A stretch of DNA of 64,000 nucleotides from Corynebacterium suranareeae (GTDB taxonomy: Bacteria > Actinomycetota > Actinomycetes > Mycobacteriales > Mycobacteriaceae): assembly GCF_002355155.1 (NCBI RefSeq), contig NZ_AP017369.1, positions 124,001-188,000 on the forward strand, in the 5' to 3' direction. Under the pieces are notes generated by a model. It made no database searches, was not told where the DNA came from, and saw nothing but the letters and a program-made list of their open reading frames with translations. Positions 16,934-25,384 of the stretch are shown here, one piece after another. The position numbers and the translations under genes were made by a program. Each line of letters starts with the position of its first letter. Positions within the stretch are counted from its first letter, which is position 1.

Positions 16934-18343
16934 ATGGAAGCAACAACGATCGATGACGCAATTGCAAAGCTCATTGACATCTACGACACCTCGACCAAAC
17001 TGGCCAAAGAAACCCTCAACAATGAGGACTACGCCGCATACGCCGATGTTGTTTACCCCAAACTCACCGTTGACGTGCTGGAATGGAAACCCATCGACCG
17101 TACCGAACCTTTCGGCTACGTTGATCGTGCAGGACGTTACTCTGCCATTTTGTCCAAACCACGCGTGATTGAGCGTTACCTCCGCGAACAACTCGAGCGT
17201 CTCACCAGCAATTATCCCTGCAAGATTTACGTATCTGAGTCAGATATCCGCATCCCACCGGAGTACATTCGCGGCGCACCTTCCGCTACCGAAGCTCGCC
17301 GTGCTGGTGATGTTGCAGATATCATCCCACGCCCCACCCTGGATGAAGTCCACGACGCAATTATCGACGGCGACTGGCACGCCTTCAACGGCCCCGAACT
17401 CCCGCTTTTCCACTTCGGGCCGCAACGCTTCGACATCGCCTGCGCCCGCATCGAGCACTACACCGGCATCAACGTGGAACACGTGCAGAAGTACATTCTG
17501 TTCACCAACTACGCCATGCACACCACCGAGTTCGTGCATTTTGCCATGTCCGAACTCACCTCGGAAGACTCCCGCTACGTGGGTCTATCCTTGCCAAACG
17601 GGCAGGTAATTGACCGAGAGACCGCCACCAGCCTCGGAACGGAAACCCTTGATCTGACTAGCCGTTTCCAAATGCCTCGTTACGATCTCATCACCGAAGC
17701 CGGTGACGGTATTACCATTATCAACATCGGTGTGGGCCCATCCAATGCAAAAACTATCACCGACTGCCTTGCTGTACTCCGCCCAGAAGCCTGGGTGATG
17801 ATCGGCCACTGTGCTGGTATGGACGCCCGCATGCGCATCGGCGACCTCATCTTAGGCAACGCCTACCAGCGCGAAGACCACATTCTGGACAAACGCATTT
17901 CCCTTGGCAACCCCATTCCTGCCATCCCAGAAATCCAAAAAGCACTCGAAGCCAGCGTTGATGAAATCTACGGATCTGACAACAGCCTGATGCGCACCGG
18001 CACCGTCCTATCCACCGACGACCGAAACTGGGAATGGCACACCCCAGAAGACCTCTGGAACTGGCTCAAAGGATCCACCGCCGCAGCTGTCGACATGGAA
18101 TCTTCCACCTTGGCCACCAACGGATATCGATACCGCATTCCGTATGGAACCCTGCTCAGCGTGTCCGACCTTCCCCTCCATGCAGTGCCGAAACTCCCAG
18201 CGCAGGCGCAGGCGTTCTATTCCAATTCGAAGGAAGCGCACGTGATGTGTGCCGTGCGAGCCATGGAATACCTGGCAGTAGATCCTGAACGGTTGCGTAC
18301 CCGTAAACTGCGCAGGACCTTGGGTGAGGTGCCGTTTCGCTAA
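16934..18343 (+). CDS. amn: AMP nucleosidase
   Basis: A 469-residue protein matching Amn of E. coli (484 residues). It hydrolyses AMP to adenine and ribose 5-phosphate in purine salvage and adenylate balance. The N-terminal Amn-specific domain (about 1-180) is followed by a PNP/UDP-phosphorylase-fold domain: NIGVGPSNAKTITD, MIGHCAGMDARMRIGDLILG and the ribose-binding VDMESSTLATNGYRYRIPYG. I chose the ATG at 16934; a GATAAT box lies about ten bases before it, which fits a leaderless mRNA. A GTG at 16907 would add nine residues but would lie upstream of that -10 box. Divergent from the HSP90-like gene. Confidence 0.9.
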   Translation: MEATTIDDAIAKLIDIYDTSTKLAKETLNNEDYAAYADVVYPKLTVDVLEWKPIDRTEPFGYVDRAGRYSAILSKPRVIERYLREQLERLTSNYPCKIYVSESDIRIPPEYIRGAPSATEARRAGDVADIIPRPTLDEVHDAIIDGDWHAFNGPELPLFHFGPQRFDIACARIEHYTGINVEHVQKYILFTNYAMHTTEFVHFAMSELTSEDSRYVGLSLPNGQVIDRETATSLGTETLDLTSRFQMPRYDLITEAGDGITIINIGVGPSNAKTITDCLAVLRPEAWVMIGHCAGMDARMRIGDLILGNAYQREDHILDKRISLGNPIPAIPEIQKALEASVDEIYGSDNSLMRTGTVLSTDDRNWEWHTPEDLWNWLKGSTAAAVDMESSTLATNGYRYRIPYGTLLSVSDLPLHAVPKLPAQAQAFYSNSKEAHVMCAVRAMEYLAVDPERLRTRKLRRTLGEVPFR

Positions 18344-18355
18344 AGTCTCGGAGAG

Positions 18356-18500
18356 TTAGGCCAGTTGTGCGGCCATTTTTTCAGCCGCATGACGTGTCGC
18401 ATCGCCGAAATCTTGGCCCACTGACCTGATCACTCGGTTGAGAGGCGTGGCAATACAAACAGCACCGAGGATGCGTCCGTTAACAATGATGGGCGCACTC
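18356..18500 (-). pseudogene. C-terminal remnant of an IclR-family regulator
   Basis: On the minus strand a frame ending at TAA (18356-18358) reads SAPIIVNGRILGAVCIAT, then PLNRVIRSVGQDFGDATRHA and ends KMAAQLA. This is the last beta-strand and helix of the IclR effector-binding domain. Nothing upstream of about 18500 continues it: the sequence changes there to the ThDP-enzyme pseudogene in another frame. It is therefore the leftover 3' end of a regulator gene after a deletion that joined two genes. Confidence 0.7.
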
Positions 18501-19726
18501 GGTGCGAAGGAAGGTGTCGGCGTCGGTAAGCGCCATCATGTCGCCTCCGTTGCCGGTGACAAGCACGGTGAGGCGCTCTTGCCCAGCAGCTGTGGCGACA
18601 CCTACGGCGGTGGGGAAGCCGAGGCCGATGGATTGGAAGGCGGTTCCCAAAAGCACGATGCTGTCTCGTGATTCCAGGTCGAAGTAGGTGTTGGCCCCTC
18701 CGATGAAGTGTCCGCCAGGGCATGTCAGAGGATTATCGTCCAGGTATAGCTGGCGCGGTGCGTGGAAATTTTGTGTACGAAGCTTTAAAAGCACTGCGTC
18801 TACAACAGTTGTGTTATCTGCGCTAATGAAATGGTTAATGCGCGGGTTGGTGGTCTGTGTTTCAAGATCCACTTGGAGCACTTCCGCGAGTTCACCGAAA
18901 GCCTCCCCGAATGCCATGGTGAATTGGTTCAAACCGGCGCCCAGCACAAGTGCCACGTCGGCTCGGCGTATTTCTGAAGCTGCACCGGTCGCAGCGAAAC
19001 CTCCACATACGACCAGGTCGCGAGAGTTTCCTGAGGGATGGAAGAATCCTCGGGCGGGCGCGCTGGTGGCTACATCAGCTGCCAAAAGATCTGCCAATTC
19101 CAGGATGCTTTGCTGTGCTTCGCGTGTGCCACGACCTGCAAGAGGGAGGGGATTTTGGGTATTGCGTAGAGCTAGGACAAGGTCGGTGACATCGGGAGTT
19201 TCTGAAATCCGGGGCGCAGCAGGTATGTAGTCACTGTTGGATCGGTGGCTGTGGCAGCTGCTAGGTCATAGGGGATTTCCAGAATCACGTGTGTGTTTTC
19301 CGGCGTATTATTCCAAGCCTGAAGAGTTACCGCAGCAACGTCATCTGCATGCACGGTGAAGGTTTCCACGCCTACGGCACGTGCGAGTCCTTGCCGGTCA
19401 ATGTCGAAACAGCGAGGCCCGGCGCTCGGGGCAGTGCCCACAACCAAAAGAAGTGGGATACGGGAGAGGGCGACGTCGGCAAGCGTGGTCATGGTGTTGG
19501 TGAAACCAGCACCATAGGTGGTGGTAGCGACCGCCGGGCGGCGGGTGACGCGGTGGTAGGTGTCCGTGGCGGCCACGGTTTCAACTGTGGGGCGGACGGT
19601 GATGATGCCTCGCCCGAGGCGTTCTAGGGCATCGACGAACCAGGCGTTTCCGTTGCCCATCAGGTCGAAAACGTGATCGGTGCGGGGCATAAGAGTGCGG
19701 GCGATAGTTTCTGAAATTGAGTACAC
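18493..19726 (-). pseudogene. Broken thiamine-diphosphate-dependent enzyme gene
   Basis: Reads as a decarboxylase/acetolactate-synthase-like enzyme. The N-terminal Pyr domain (GTG start 19726) has the catalytic Glu in RPTVETVAATDTYHRVT and the segment YGAGFTNTMTTLADVALSRIPLLLVVG. Near 19222-19226 one base appears to be missing: the frame changes from ...DPTVTTY to PAAPRISETPDVTDLV, and the rest continues as LAGRGTREAQQSILELADLL. The PP domain is present (GFPTAVGVATAAGQERLTVLVTGNGG) but carries GNG instead of the usual GDG cofactor motif. About eight residues beyond, at ...DADTFLRTE, homology stops and the IclR tail begins, so at least the last fifth of the enzyme is deleted. Both lesions make it non-functional. 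Confidence 0.8.
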
Positions 19727-19789
19727 AGTGGTCTCCAGTAAAAGGAAAATTTTGAGGGCCAGATGTGTCTCTGCCCGCTTGAATTCAAC

Positions 19790-20641
19790 GGTGCTGTTGC
19801 AAAGTCGGGTGGAGGGGCCACGAACGCCCGAGTTTCATTTCTCCATGGTCTCTGCGACTCAGCGTTCTCAGGCCATCTCGAAGACCCGGCTGACGATCAC
19901 CGCGTCCGGGTTCGGTTGCCCGTAAGCAAACATCGTCCCCTGACCTTTCCGCAAGGAGTGCATCGCTTCCATCCCTTTCAACGTCCGATATGCAGATGTC
20001 TAAGTTCTTAAACGCGCCTTTCGGCCCGAGGATCCGCTTCAGCCGACCATGGTCGCCTTCCAGGATGTTGTTGAGGTATTTCACCTGCCGGTGTTCCACT
20101 GTTGGCGGGCAGATTCCCTCTGACTTCAACTCGGCGATTGCCCTGGCTAGGGAGGGTGCTTTATCGGTGTTGATCACTCTGGGATACCCGGCTGACGCAG
20201 TGGATCTGAGGGCCTTGGCCAGGAAACGCTTCGCTGCGGCCACGTTCCGCTTCGGAGAGAGGTAAAAGTCCAGGGTCTGGCCACCGGCGGTGATCGCCAG
20301 ATCAGAGGTAGCACCACCTGCCGCCGACCCGGATATAGGTCTCATCCACCCGCCAGGAACTGGCCTGCCAGTCGGGTACCTGCCGGTACCACCGTGTTTG
20401 CTTGTCCAGCTCAGGGGCGTATTTCTGGACCCAGCGGTGAGAATCGTGGTGTGATCGACCGGCACGCCGCGGCTGAAGTCATCATTTCCTCCAGATCTTA
20501 GGTCAGCTCACGCCGTAGCGGCAGTGACCTGCGCACCGCCCACAGGATGACCTCGCGAGGGAAATGACGACCGGAGAAGATACCTATGGCTGTGATTATT
20601 TCACGCCTGTCTTCCTACTGCCCCAACTTTGCAACAGCACC
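19790..20641 (-). mobile_element. IS6-family element (IS1628-like), copy 1
   Basis: An 852-bp element with terminal inverted repeats GGTGCTGTTGCAAAGT at the left and its reverse complement at the right end, the hallmark of IS6/IS26-type elements. An identical copy in the same orientation is at 39671-40522, so the pair brackets a 20.7-kb island. No 8-bp target duplication is seen: the left flank is AATTCAAC and the right flank GAACAGGC. It cuts into a copper-module lipoprotein gene on its right. Confidence 0.92.
19868..20587 (-). pseudogene. IS6-family transposase, multiply frameshifted
   Basis: Conserved IS6 transposase blocks are present but in different frames: IFSGRHFPREVILWAVR (N-terminus, with ATA where a start would be), MPVDHTTIL, VDETYIRVGGRW (first catalytic Asp), QTLDFYLSPKRNVAAAKRFL, VINTDKAPSLARA (second Asp), NNILEGDHGRLKRILG (Glu) and the C-terminal LRKGQGTMFAYGQPNPDAV. 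At least five small indels separate them, including near 20500, 20430, 20310 and 20005. The first Asp is out of frame with the rest, so no functional DDE enzyme can be made. Confidence 0.85.
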
Positions 20642-20715
20642 GAACAGGCCACCAGGGTCACGGCGGTGAGCACCGCGGCAACCGCGATGGCGGCTCTGCG
20701 GGGTGTGCTCGGCAT
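20642..20715 (-). pseudogene. Lipoprotein gene cut off by the IS (5' end only)
   Basis: The frame starts with ATG at 20715 behind an AAGGAG ribosome site and encodes a signal peptide with Arg-Arg, an Ala/Val-rich hydrophobic stretch and a lipobox ending LVAC, then runs into the IS at 20641. Only about 25 residues survive. It was the last gene of the cueP-copO operon, so a copper-linked envelope lipoprotein is likely; its family cannot be told. Confidence 0.65.
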
Positions 20716-20728
20716 GGATTAGATCTCC

Positions 20729-20851
20729 TTATTCCGGGGTGGTGGGGAAGAAGACGGTGTTCTGGTTGTCCCGGAAGACCACAACACCGAGGAAGGTCAT
20801 CGTGCTGCCCGGTGGGTGGTCTGCAGCGACTCTGCCCACCTCGGCACTCAA
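20729..20851 (-). CDS. Possible 40-residue small protein after copO
   Basis: A short frame with a TTG start 14 bases after the copO stop and a TAA 13 bases before the truncated lipoprotein start. It contains GSTMTFLGVVVFRDNQNTVF and ends in PTTPE. The spacing fits an operon gene, but the start is weak, the ribosome site is poor and no family is recognised. It could equally be the C-terminal part of a longer protein whose start was lost. Confidence 0.3.
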   Translation of the reverse strand: MSAEVGRVAADHPPGSTMTFLGVVVFRDNQNTVFFPTTPE

Positions 20852-20865
20852 CCCTGCTGTGGGGG

Positions 20866-22347
20866 TTACTCGTAGCGAAGCGAGCTGACCATCCCGGTTT
20901 CCATGTGATAGGCGTTATGGCAGTGAAATGCCCACTCACCGGGGTTGTCAGCGATCAGGTCGGCGATCATGGTTTCACCGTGGCGGAGAAGGACGGTGTC
21001 CTTGCGTAGCCCGCCGCTGCCGGGCAGCGCCCACGTGTGGCCGTGGATGTGCATGGGATGGGGCATCATGGTCCTGTTGCGCATGACCATCCGCAGGCGC
21101 TGGCCCTCCTGCACGGTCGCGGAGGAGGATTGGCCGTCGGTGAGAATGCTCCATTCATACGGCATCATCTGCCCGCCCAGGTCGATGCTGACTTCTCGGT
21201 CTGGTGTGCCCTCGGGCAGGAGTGCACGGTCTGCTGGCTTCAGGGAGGACAGAAGCAGTCCGGTGGACGACAACTCGGGGAAGTCGACATCGGGGCGGGG
21301 GGCCTGGCCGCCGGCGGTGCGGATGACGGCGAAGGCGCGGTCGTCCTTACCCACCGCCAAAGCCGTGAGCGGGAAGATGCCGTCGCCGAGGATGACCTCG
21401 ACGTCGACACGCTCGCCCATCGACAGGTAGATCGATTCGGTCTCCCAGGGCTGGACAGGGAAGCCGTCGGTGTGGGTGACGGTCATGCGGTGACCACCGA
21501 GGGCCACCTTGAAGATGGTGTCACCGCCGGAGTTGATAAACCGCAGGCGGGCCTTGTCGCCCGGGCGAGCCTCGAAGGTCCGGTGAGCACGGGGGATACG
21601 TCCGTTGATGAGGTAGTGCGGATACATCACATCGCCGACATCCCCGCCCAGTACCCGGTCCGGGGTGCCGTGCATCATCTGGCCGTGACCTCCCATTCCC
21701 ATCCTCCCGTTATGGTCGCCCGAACCCATTCCGGTGAGCTTGTCGAGCTCATCGTCGGGAGTGCCCTGAATGCCATCGACCCAGTCGTCGAGCACGATGG
21801 TCCACTCGACGTCCTGGTCCTCAGCGTCTTGCGGGTCACGGATGATCAGTGGGGCGTGGAGGCCGCGATCAAGCTGCAGGCCGGTGTGGGAATGGTAGAA
21901 GTAGGTGCCACCGTGGGGGACTTCAAAAACATAGGAGAAAGACTCGCCAGGTTCAATGGGGTCCTGGGTCATGCCGGGCACACCGTCGGCTGCGTTGTGG
22001 AGTGCGATGCCATGCCAGTGGATGGAGGTGCTCTCAGGCAGTTCATTGGTGATATCGACCTGGAGGACGTCGCCGGCGGTGGCCTCAATGGCCGCATCCC
22101 CGGTGTCAGAGACGTATCCCCACGTCTTGGCTTCGATGCCGCCGATATCCAGGGAGAGGGGCCGGGCGGTCAGTGTCCGGCGCACCGTCGGCTCGCCGAG
22201 CGCAGTGGGGGTGGGAGTGGGGCGAAGGGAGGGACCTGGTGCCGAGGCAGCGGGTCCAGGGTCGCTGGTGCAGGCGGCCACGGCCCCGGTGCCGGCGAGT
22301 ACGAGCCCGCCGAGCAGAAACTGTCGCCGGGAAAAACTACTTGTCAT
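20866..22347 (-). CDS. copO: Tat-exported multicopper oxidase (copper resistance)
   Basis: A 493-residue three-cupredoxin-domain oxidase. The N-terminus has the twin-arginine motif SRRQFLLGG and a Cys after an Ala-rich stretch (VAAC), so it may be a Tat-exported lipoprotein. All copper motifs are intact: HWHG and HSH in domain 1, HPMHIHGH and HCHNAYHMETGM in domain 3. A Met/Gly/His-rich loop (MGSGDHNGRMGMGGHGQMMHG) in domain 2 resembles the Met-rich substrate loop of CueO. It would oxidise Cu(I) to Cu(II) outside the membrane. It follows cueP on the same strand (82-base gap), divergent from copRS. Confidence 0.93.
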   Translation of the reverse strand: MTSSFSRRQFLLGGLVLAGTGAVAACTSDPGPAASAPGPSLRPTPTPTALGEPTVRRTLTARPLSLDIGGIEAKTWGYVSDTGDAAIEATAGDVLQVDITNELPESTSIHWHGIALHNAADGVPGMTQDPIEPGESFSYVFEVPHGGTYFYHSHTGLQLDRGLHAPLIIRDPQDAEDQDVEWTIVLDDWVDGIQGTPDDELDKLTGMGSGDHNGRMGMGGHGQMMHGTPDRVLGGDVGDVMYPHYLINGRIPRAHRTFEARPGDKARLRFINSGGDTIFKVALGGHRMTVTHTDGFPVQPWETESIYLSMGERVDVEVILGDGIFPLTALAVGKDDRAFAVIRTAGGQAPRPDVDFPELSSTGLLLSSLKPADRALLPEGTPDREVSIDLGGQMMPYEWSILTDGQSSSATVQEGQRLRMVMRNRTMMPHPMHIHGHTWALPGSGGLRKDTVLLRHGETMIADLIADNPGEWAFHCHNAYHMETGMVSSLRYE

Positions 22348-22382
22348 GGTTAAACCGTCCTTGGTGCAAGTCTGAGTGACAC

Positions 22383-22413
22383 AGGGGAAGGATCAGGGGA
22401 AGGATCAGGGGAA
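22383..22413. repeat. Short 12-bp tandem repeat
   Basis: AGGGGAAGGATC occurs twice in tandem and then partly a third time, in the gap between cueP and copO. It may only reflect slippage; it lies in the spacer of the operon and outside both genes. Confidence 0.6.
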
Positions 22414-22429
22414 ACCCACTGCTGAGGCA

Positions 22430-23005
22430 TCAGGTCAGGCGCAGGTCCGTGACACAGGTGGCCCCGTCCTCGGTGGTGGAGAACTCGGTGACACCGGTGC
22501 GCCCCTGATGGGTGATCTCGATGGTGCCGGTGGCATCATCGGGAAGCCAGAAGCCGACAAACCCGTTGTCGAAGGTGGTGGTTTGCTCATCGATCAGGAC
22601 CTCGCCGGTCGCTTCATCGGTGATCGTGACCTGGATATCCTCATTGTCGAGTTCCCCCAGGCAGGTCGTGAGGCTGTGGTAGAAGCAGTCGTGGGTGGAG
22701 GTGATATACGGAGCAACCGAGACATACGTCTGATTGTCGGGAAGATCGACCACGACTTCCTGGTCATCGCTCGAGAGCAGCAGTTCATCGGCACGCACGG
22801 AGGCGATCAGATCCGTGGGACGCTCAGTGACCTTCTGCCGGTCGAGGTGATCAATGATCTCCACCGCGTCCATGGCGGCCAGGCCATGGGTAGTCAGGAA
22901 TGTATCCTGGGACACCGTCCCGTCGGCGGTGGGTTCCGGGTCGGCGGCCGAACACCCCGTGAGGGCGAGGGCAAGGGCGGCGGCTGCGATCGCTGCTCGT
23001 TTCAC
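22430..23005 (-). CDS. CueP-family copper-binding lipoprotein
   Basis: A 191-residue exported protein. The GTG start at 23005 has AAGGAG five bases upstream and gives a clean lipoprotein signal: Lys-Arg, an Ala/Leu core and lipobox LTGC. The mature part contains HDCFYHSLTTCLGEL, the Cys/His block typical of CueP, a third Cys in GATCVTDLRL near the C-terminus, and the GFVGFWLPDDATG segment. CueP binds periplasmic copper in Salmonella; here it would sit on the outer face of the membrane. It begins the cueP-copO operon, which diverges from copRS over a shared control region. Confidence 0.82.
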   Translation of the reverse strand: MKRAAIAAAALALALTGCSAADPEPTADGTVSQDTFLTTHGLAAMDAVEIIDHLDRQKVTERPTDLIASVRADELLLSSDDQEVVVDLPDNQTYVSVAPYITSTHDCFYHSLTTCLGELDNEDIQVTITDEATGEVLIDEQTTTFDNGFVGFWLPDDATGTIEITHQGRTGVTEFSTTEDGATCVTDLRLT

Positions 23006-23204
23006 GTCAATCTCCTTGGATCGTGGTAAGACCGTGAGAAGACACCGCCTCAAGGTCGATGCCATACCTTTTCTAGCACGGGTGCCTGACGGCCCAGAAA
23101 TCAAAAACCCTGCTCACAGCCTTATGACAGGGCGAAAAGGGGGTGACTCCGGTGGGCTGGGTCACCACCGGGACACCACCCCACAGCCGTGGGCGATGTC
23201 CTTC

Positions 23205-23219
23205 TACCCGCCCCGGGTA
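23205..23219. promoter_or_regulatory. CsoR-type operator candidate between cueP and copR
   Basis: Palindrome TACCCGCCCCGGGTA. It has the pattern TACCC-N5-GGGTA, the same as the site at 25317-25331 and as known copper-responsive CsoR operators. It lies about 185 bases from copR and 200 from cueP. Confidence 0.5.
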
Positions 23220-23329
23220 TGCGGTGCAGGCAGTGAAATCCCTGGTGGCGCTTGCTGAACTGACCAGGGGAGGCGATGCCGCCGGCCCGGGGTGGGGCAC
23301 AGGGGTGACGGCGGTCGAAGGGTGATGTT

Positions 23330-23349
23330 TGAAGATTTGATGAAGATTT
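23330..23349 (+). promoter_or_regulatory. CopR box (tandem 9-mers)
   Basis: TGAAGATTTGATGAAGATTT, two perfect TGAAGATTT direct repeats separated by two bases. This is exactly the motif reported for the copper regulator CopR in C. glutamicum. It lies 58 bases before the copR start; a GATACT box at 23395-23400 just before the ATG would give a leaderless copR mRNA. The divergent cueP-copO unit could be controlled from the same box. Confidence 0.88.
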
Positions 23350-23407
23350 CCCCGCCGGGCACTGAGCGAGGGTGGTATTTCCCCCGGCAGAAGCGATACT
23401 GGGGTCT

Positions 23408-24130
23408 ATGGCTGACCGCACACCGACCACCGCCACGCCCCCGGGGCGGGTGCTGGTCGTCGATGATGAACAACCCCTGGCTCAGATGGTGGCCTCCTAC
23501 CTCATCCGGGCCGGCTTCGACACCCGCCAGGCGCACACCGGCACCCAGGCCGTGGACGAGGCCCGTCGCTTTTCCCCCGATGTTGTGGTGCTGGATCTGG
23601 GGCTGCCCGAACTCGACGGCCTGGAGGTGTGCCGACGGATCCGCACCTTCTCGGACTGCTACATCCTCATGCTCACCGCGCGTGGCAGCGAGGACGACAA
23701 GATCAGCGGTTTGACCCTGGGGGCGGATGACTACATCACCAAACCTTTTAGCATCCGGGAACTGGTGACCCGGGTGCATGCGGTGCTGCGCCGCCCGCGC
23801 ACCAGCACCACCCCACCGCAGGTGACCACCCCCTTGATCGTTGGTGACCTCATCCTTGACCCCGTCGCCCATCAGGTGCGGGTGGGGGAGACGACCGTGG
23901 AGCTCACCCGCACGGAGTTCGAGCTGCTGGTTGCCCTGGCCCTGCGCCCCGGCCAGGTGCTGACCCGCCACGACCTGGTCACCGAGGTCTGGGACACCAC
24001 CTGGGTCGGTGATGAACGCATCGTCGATGTCCACATCGGCAACTTGCGTCGCAAGCTCGGCACCGACACCCGGGGCCGGGGGTTTATCGACACCGTGCGT
24101 GGCGTGGGCTACCGGGTGGGGCAGCCATGA
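23408..24130 (+). CDS. copR: Copper response regulator
   Basis: A 240-residue OmpR/PhoB-type regulator. Receiver domain residues about 15-130: acidic pair VVDDEQ, phosphoacceptor Asp63 in VVVLDLGLPELDG, LTARG switch Thr and the TKPF lysine. The C-terminal winged helix runs from about 145 (LTRTEFELLVALALRPGQVLTR ... VDVHIGNLRRKLG ... DTVRGVGYR). I took the ATG at 23408, not upstream alternatives, because it fits the leaderless promoter and the receiver N-terminus. It activates copper-defence genes through the CopR box. Its stop overlaps the copS start (ATGA). Confidence 0.92.
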   Translation: MADRTPTTATPPGRVLVVDDEQPLAQMVASYLIRAGFDTRQAHTGTQAVDEARRFSPDVVVLDLGLPELDGLEVCRRIRTFSDCYILMLTARGSEDDKISGLTLGADDYITKPFSIRELVTRVHAVLRRPRTSTTPPQVTTPLIVGDLILDPVAHQVRVGETTVELTRTEFELLVALALRPGQVLTRHDLVTEVWDTTWVGDERIVDVHIGNLRRKLGTDTRGRGFIDTVRGVGYRVGQP

Positions 24131-25326
24131 ATCACGGACCCGGCCTGACCTTCCGCTTCCTGGCCGCCCAGGTGTTGGTCGTGGTGATTAGCCTGCTGGT
24201 GGCCGCGGCCGTGGCCACGATGGTGGGCCCGACCCTGTTCCATGATCATATGTTGATGACCGGCCGGGAGGACCCCTCGCTGGAGCTGTTCCATGCCGAG
24301 CAGGCCTACCGGGACGCCAACCTGATCACCCTGGCCGTCGCCCTGCCCACCGCCTTGATCAGCGCCCTGCTGGCCAGCCTGTGGTTATCGCGTCGCCTGC
24401 GCACCCCCCTGCAGGATCTCACCCGCGCCGCTACCAGCCTGACGGCCGGCAACTACCGTATCCGCGTGCCCGCCGGAGAAGCAGGCCCCGAGGTCACCAC
24501 CCTGGCTCATGCCTTCAACACCATGGCCGACCGGCTGGAACACACCGAACAGGTCCGCCGCCAGATGCTCTCTGATCTGGCCCACGAAATGGGCACCCCC
24601 TTATCGGTGCTCACGGTCTACCTCGATGGTCTCCAGGACGGGGTCGTGGACTGGAATAATGCCACCCACACGATCATGGCTGACCAACTCACCCGCCTGA
24701 CCCGGTTGATGGAAGACATCGACGATGTCTCCCGGGCCCAGGAACACCGGATCGATTTGGACCTGGCGGAGGAAGGGCTCGGGGATCTGCTCCATACCGC
24801 CGCTGCTGCCGCGGGGGAAGCTTATGCTGATAAAGGCGTCGATTTACAGGTCGAGACCATTACGGACACCGCCCGGGTGCTCGTGGACCGGCAACGCTTC
24901 GGCCAGGTGATGAGCAATCTCCTGTCGAACGCGCTACGGCACACCTCGGCCGGCGGGCAGGTCCGGATCAGCGTCCACCGACAGGGGGCGTCCACCGCGC
25001 TCATCCACGTCGCCGATGACGGCGAGGGCATCCCACCTGGCCAGCTCGGACACATCTTCGAACGCTTCTACCGGGGGGATGCCGCCCGTAGTCGGGACAA
25101 CGGCGGGGCCGGTATCGGTCTGACCATCTCCAAGGCATTGATCGAGGCCCACGGCGGCACTCTCACCGCCACCTCTCCTGGCCCCGGTGCCGGATCGGTC
25201 TTCACCATCCGTCTTCCCCTGCACCAGGAAAACGTGTCCCTGATGCTCAGTAACCCCACTCCCGGGGACAATAATTCTGATGACCTCGGCAGCGATCCGT
25301 ATCAACCCCTTGACAATACCCCATAG
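24127..25326 (+). CDS. copS: Copper sensor histidine kinase
   Basis: A 399-residue membrane kinase. Two membrane segments (about 15-38 and 60-82) enclose a very short extracytoplasmic loop with His and Met residues (FHDHMLMTGRED), a plausible copper sensor. A HAMP domain follows, then the H-box SDLAHEMGTPLSVL with His153, N-box MSNLLSNALRHTSAGG, G1 ADDGEGIP, F-box IFERFYRGD and G2 GAGIGLTISKALIEAHGG. It should autophosphorylate and pass phosphate to CopR. The stop codon at 25326 lies inside the downstream CsoR-like operator. Confidence 0.93.
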   Translation: MNHGPGLTFRFLAAQVLVVVISLLVAAAVATMVGPTLFHDHMLMTGREDPSLELFHAEQAYRDANLITLAVALPTALISALLASLWLSRRLRTPLQDLTRAATSLTAGNYRIRVPAGEAGPEVTTLAHAFNTMADRLEHTEQVRRQMLSDLAHEMGTPLSVLTVYLDGLQDGVVDWNNATHTIMADQLTRLTRLMEDIDDVSRAQEHRIDLDLAEEGLGDLLHTAAAAAGEAYADKGVDLQVETITDTARVLVDRQRFGQVMSNLLSNALRHTSAGGQVRISVHRQGASTALIHVADDGEGIPPGQLGHIFERFYRGDAARSRDNGGAGIGLTISKALIEAHGGTLTATSPGPGAGSVFTIRLPLHQENVSLMLSNPTPGDNNSDDLGSDPYQPLDNTP

Positions 25327-25337
25327 GGGTATATTGT
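25310..25337 (+). promoter_or_regulatory. Copper-responsive promoter with CsoR-type operator
   Basis: TTGACA at 25310-25315 (-35) is followed directly by the perfect palindrome ATACCCCATAGGGGTAT (25316-25332), with TATATT or TATTGT as -10 at 25330-25337. The operator fills the promoter spacer, an arrangement expected to block RNA polymerase when a repressor is bound. The pattern TACCC-N5-GGGTA matches CsoR operators. It drives the chaperone-copB-DUF1541 genes separately from copRS. Confidence 0.72.
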
Positions 25338-25384
25338 GGGAGGGGAACCCCCGCCTGATCCCCCGATCCCACAGGAGCGATCCG

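Noticed and set aside
21037..22353. 438-residue plus-strand frame over copO
   Set aside because: GC-rich antisense shadow of the multicopper oxidase, Gly/Asp/Val-rich with no motif, while copO has all copper ligands.
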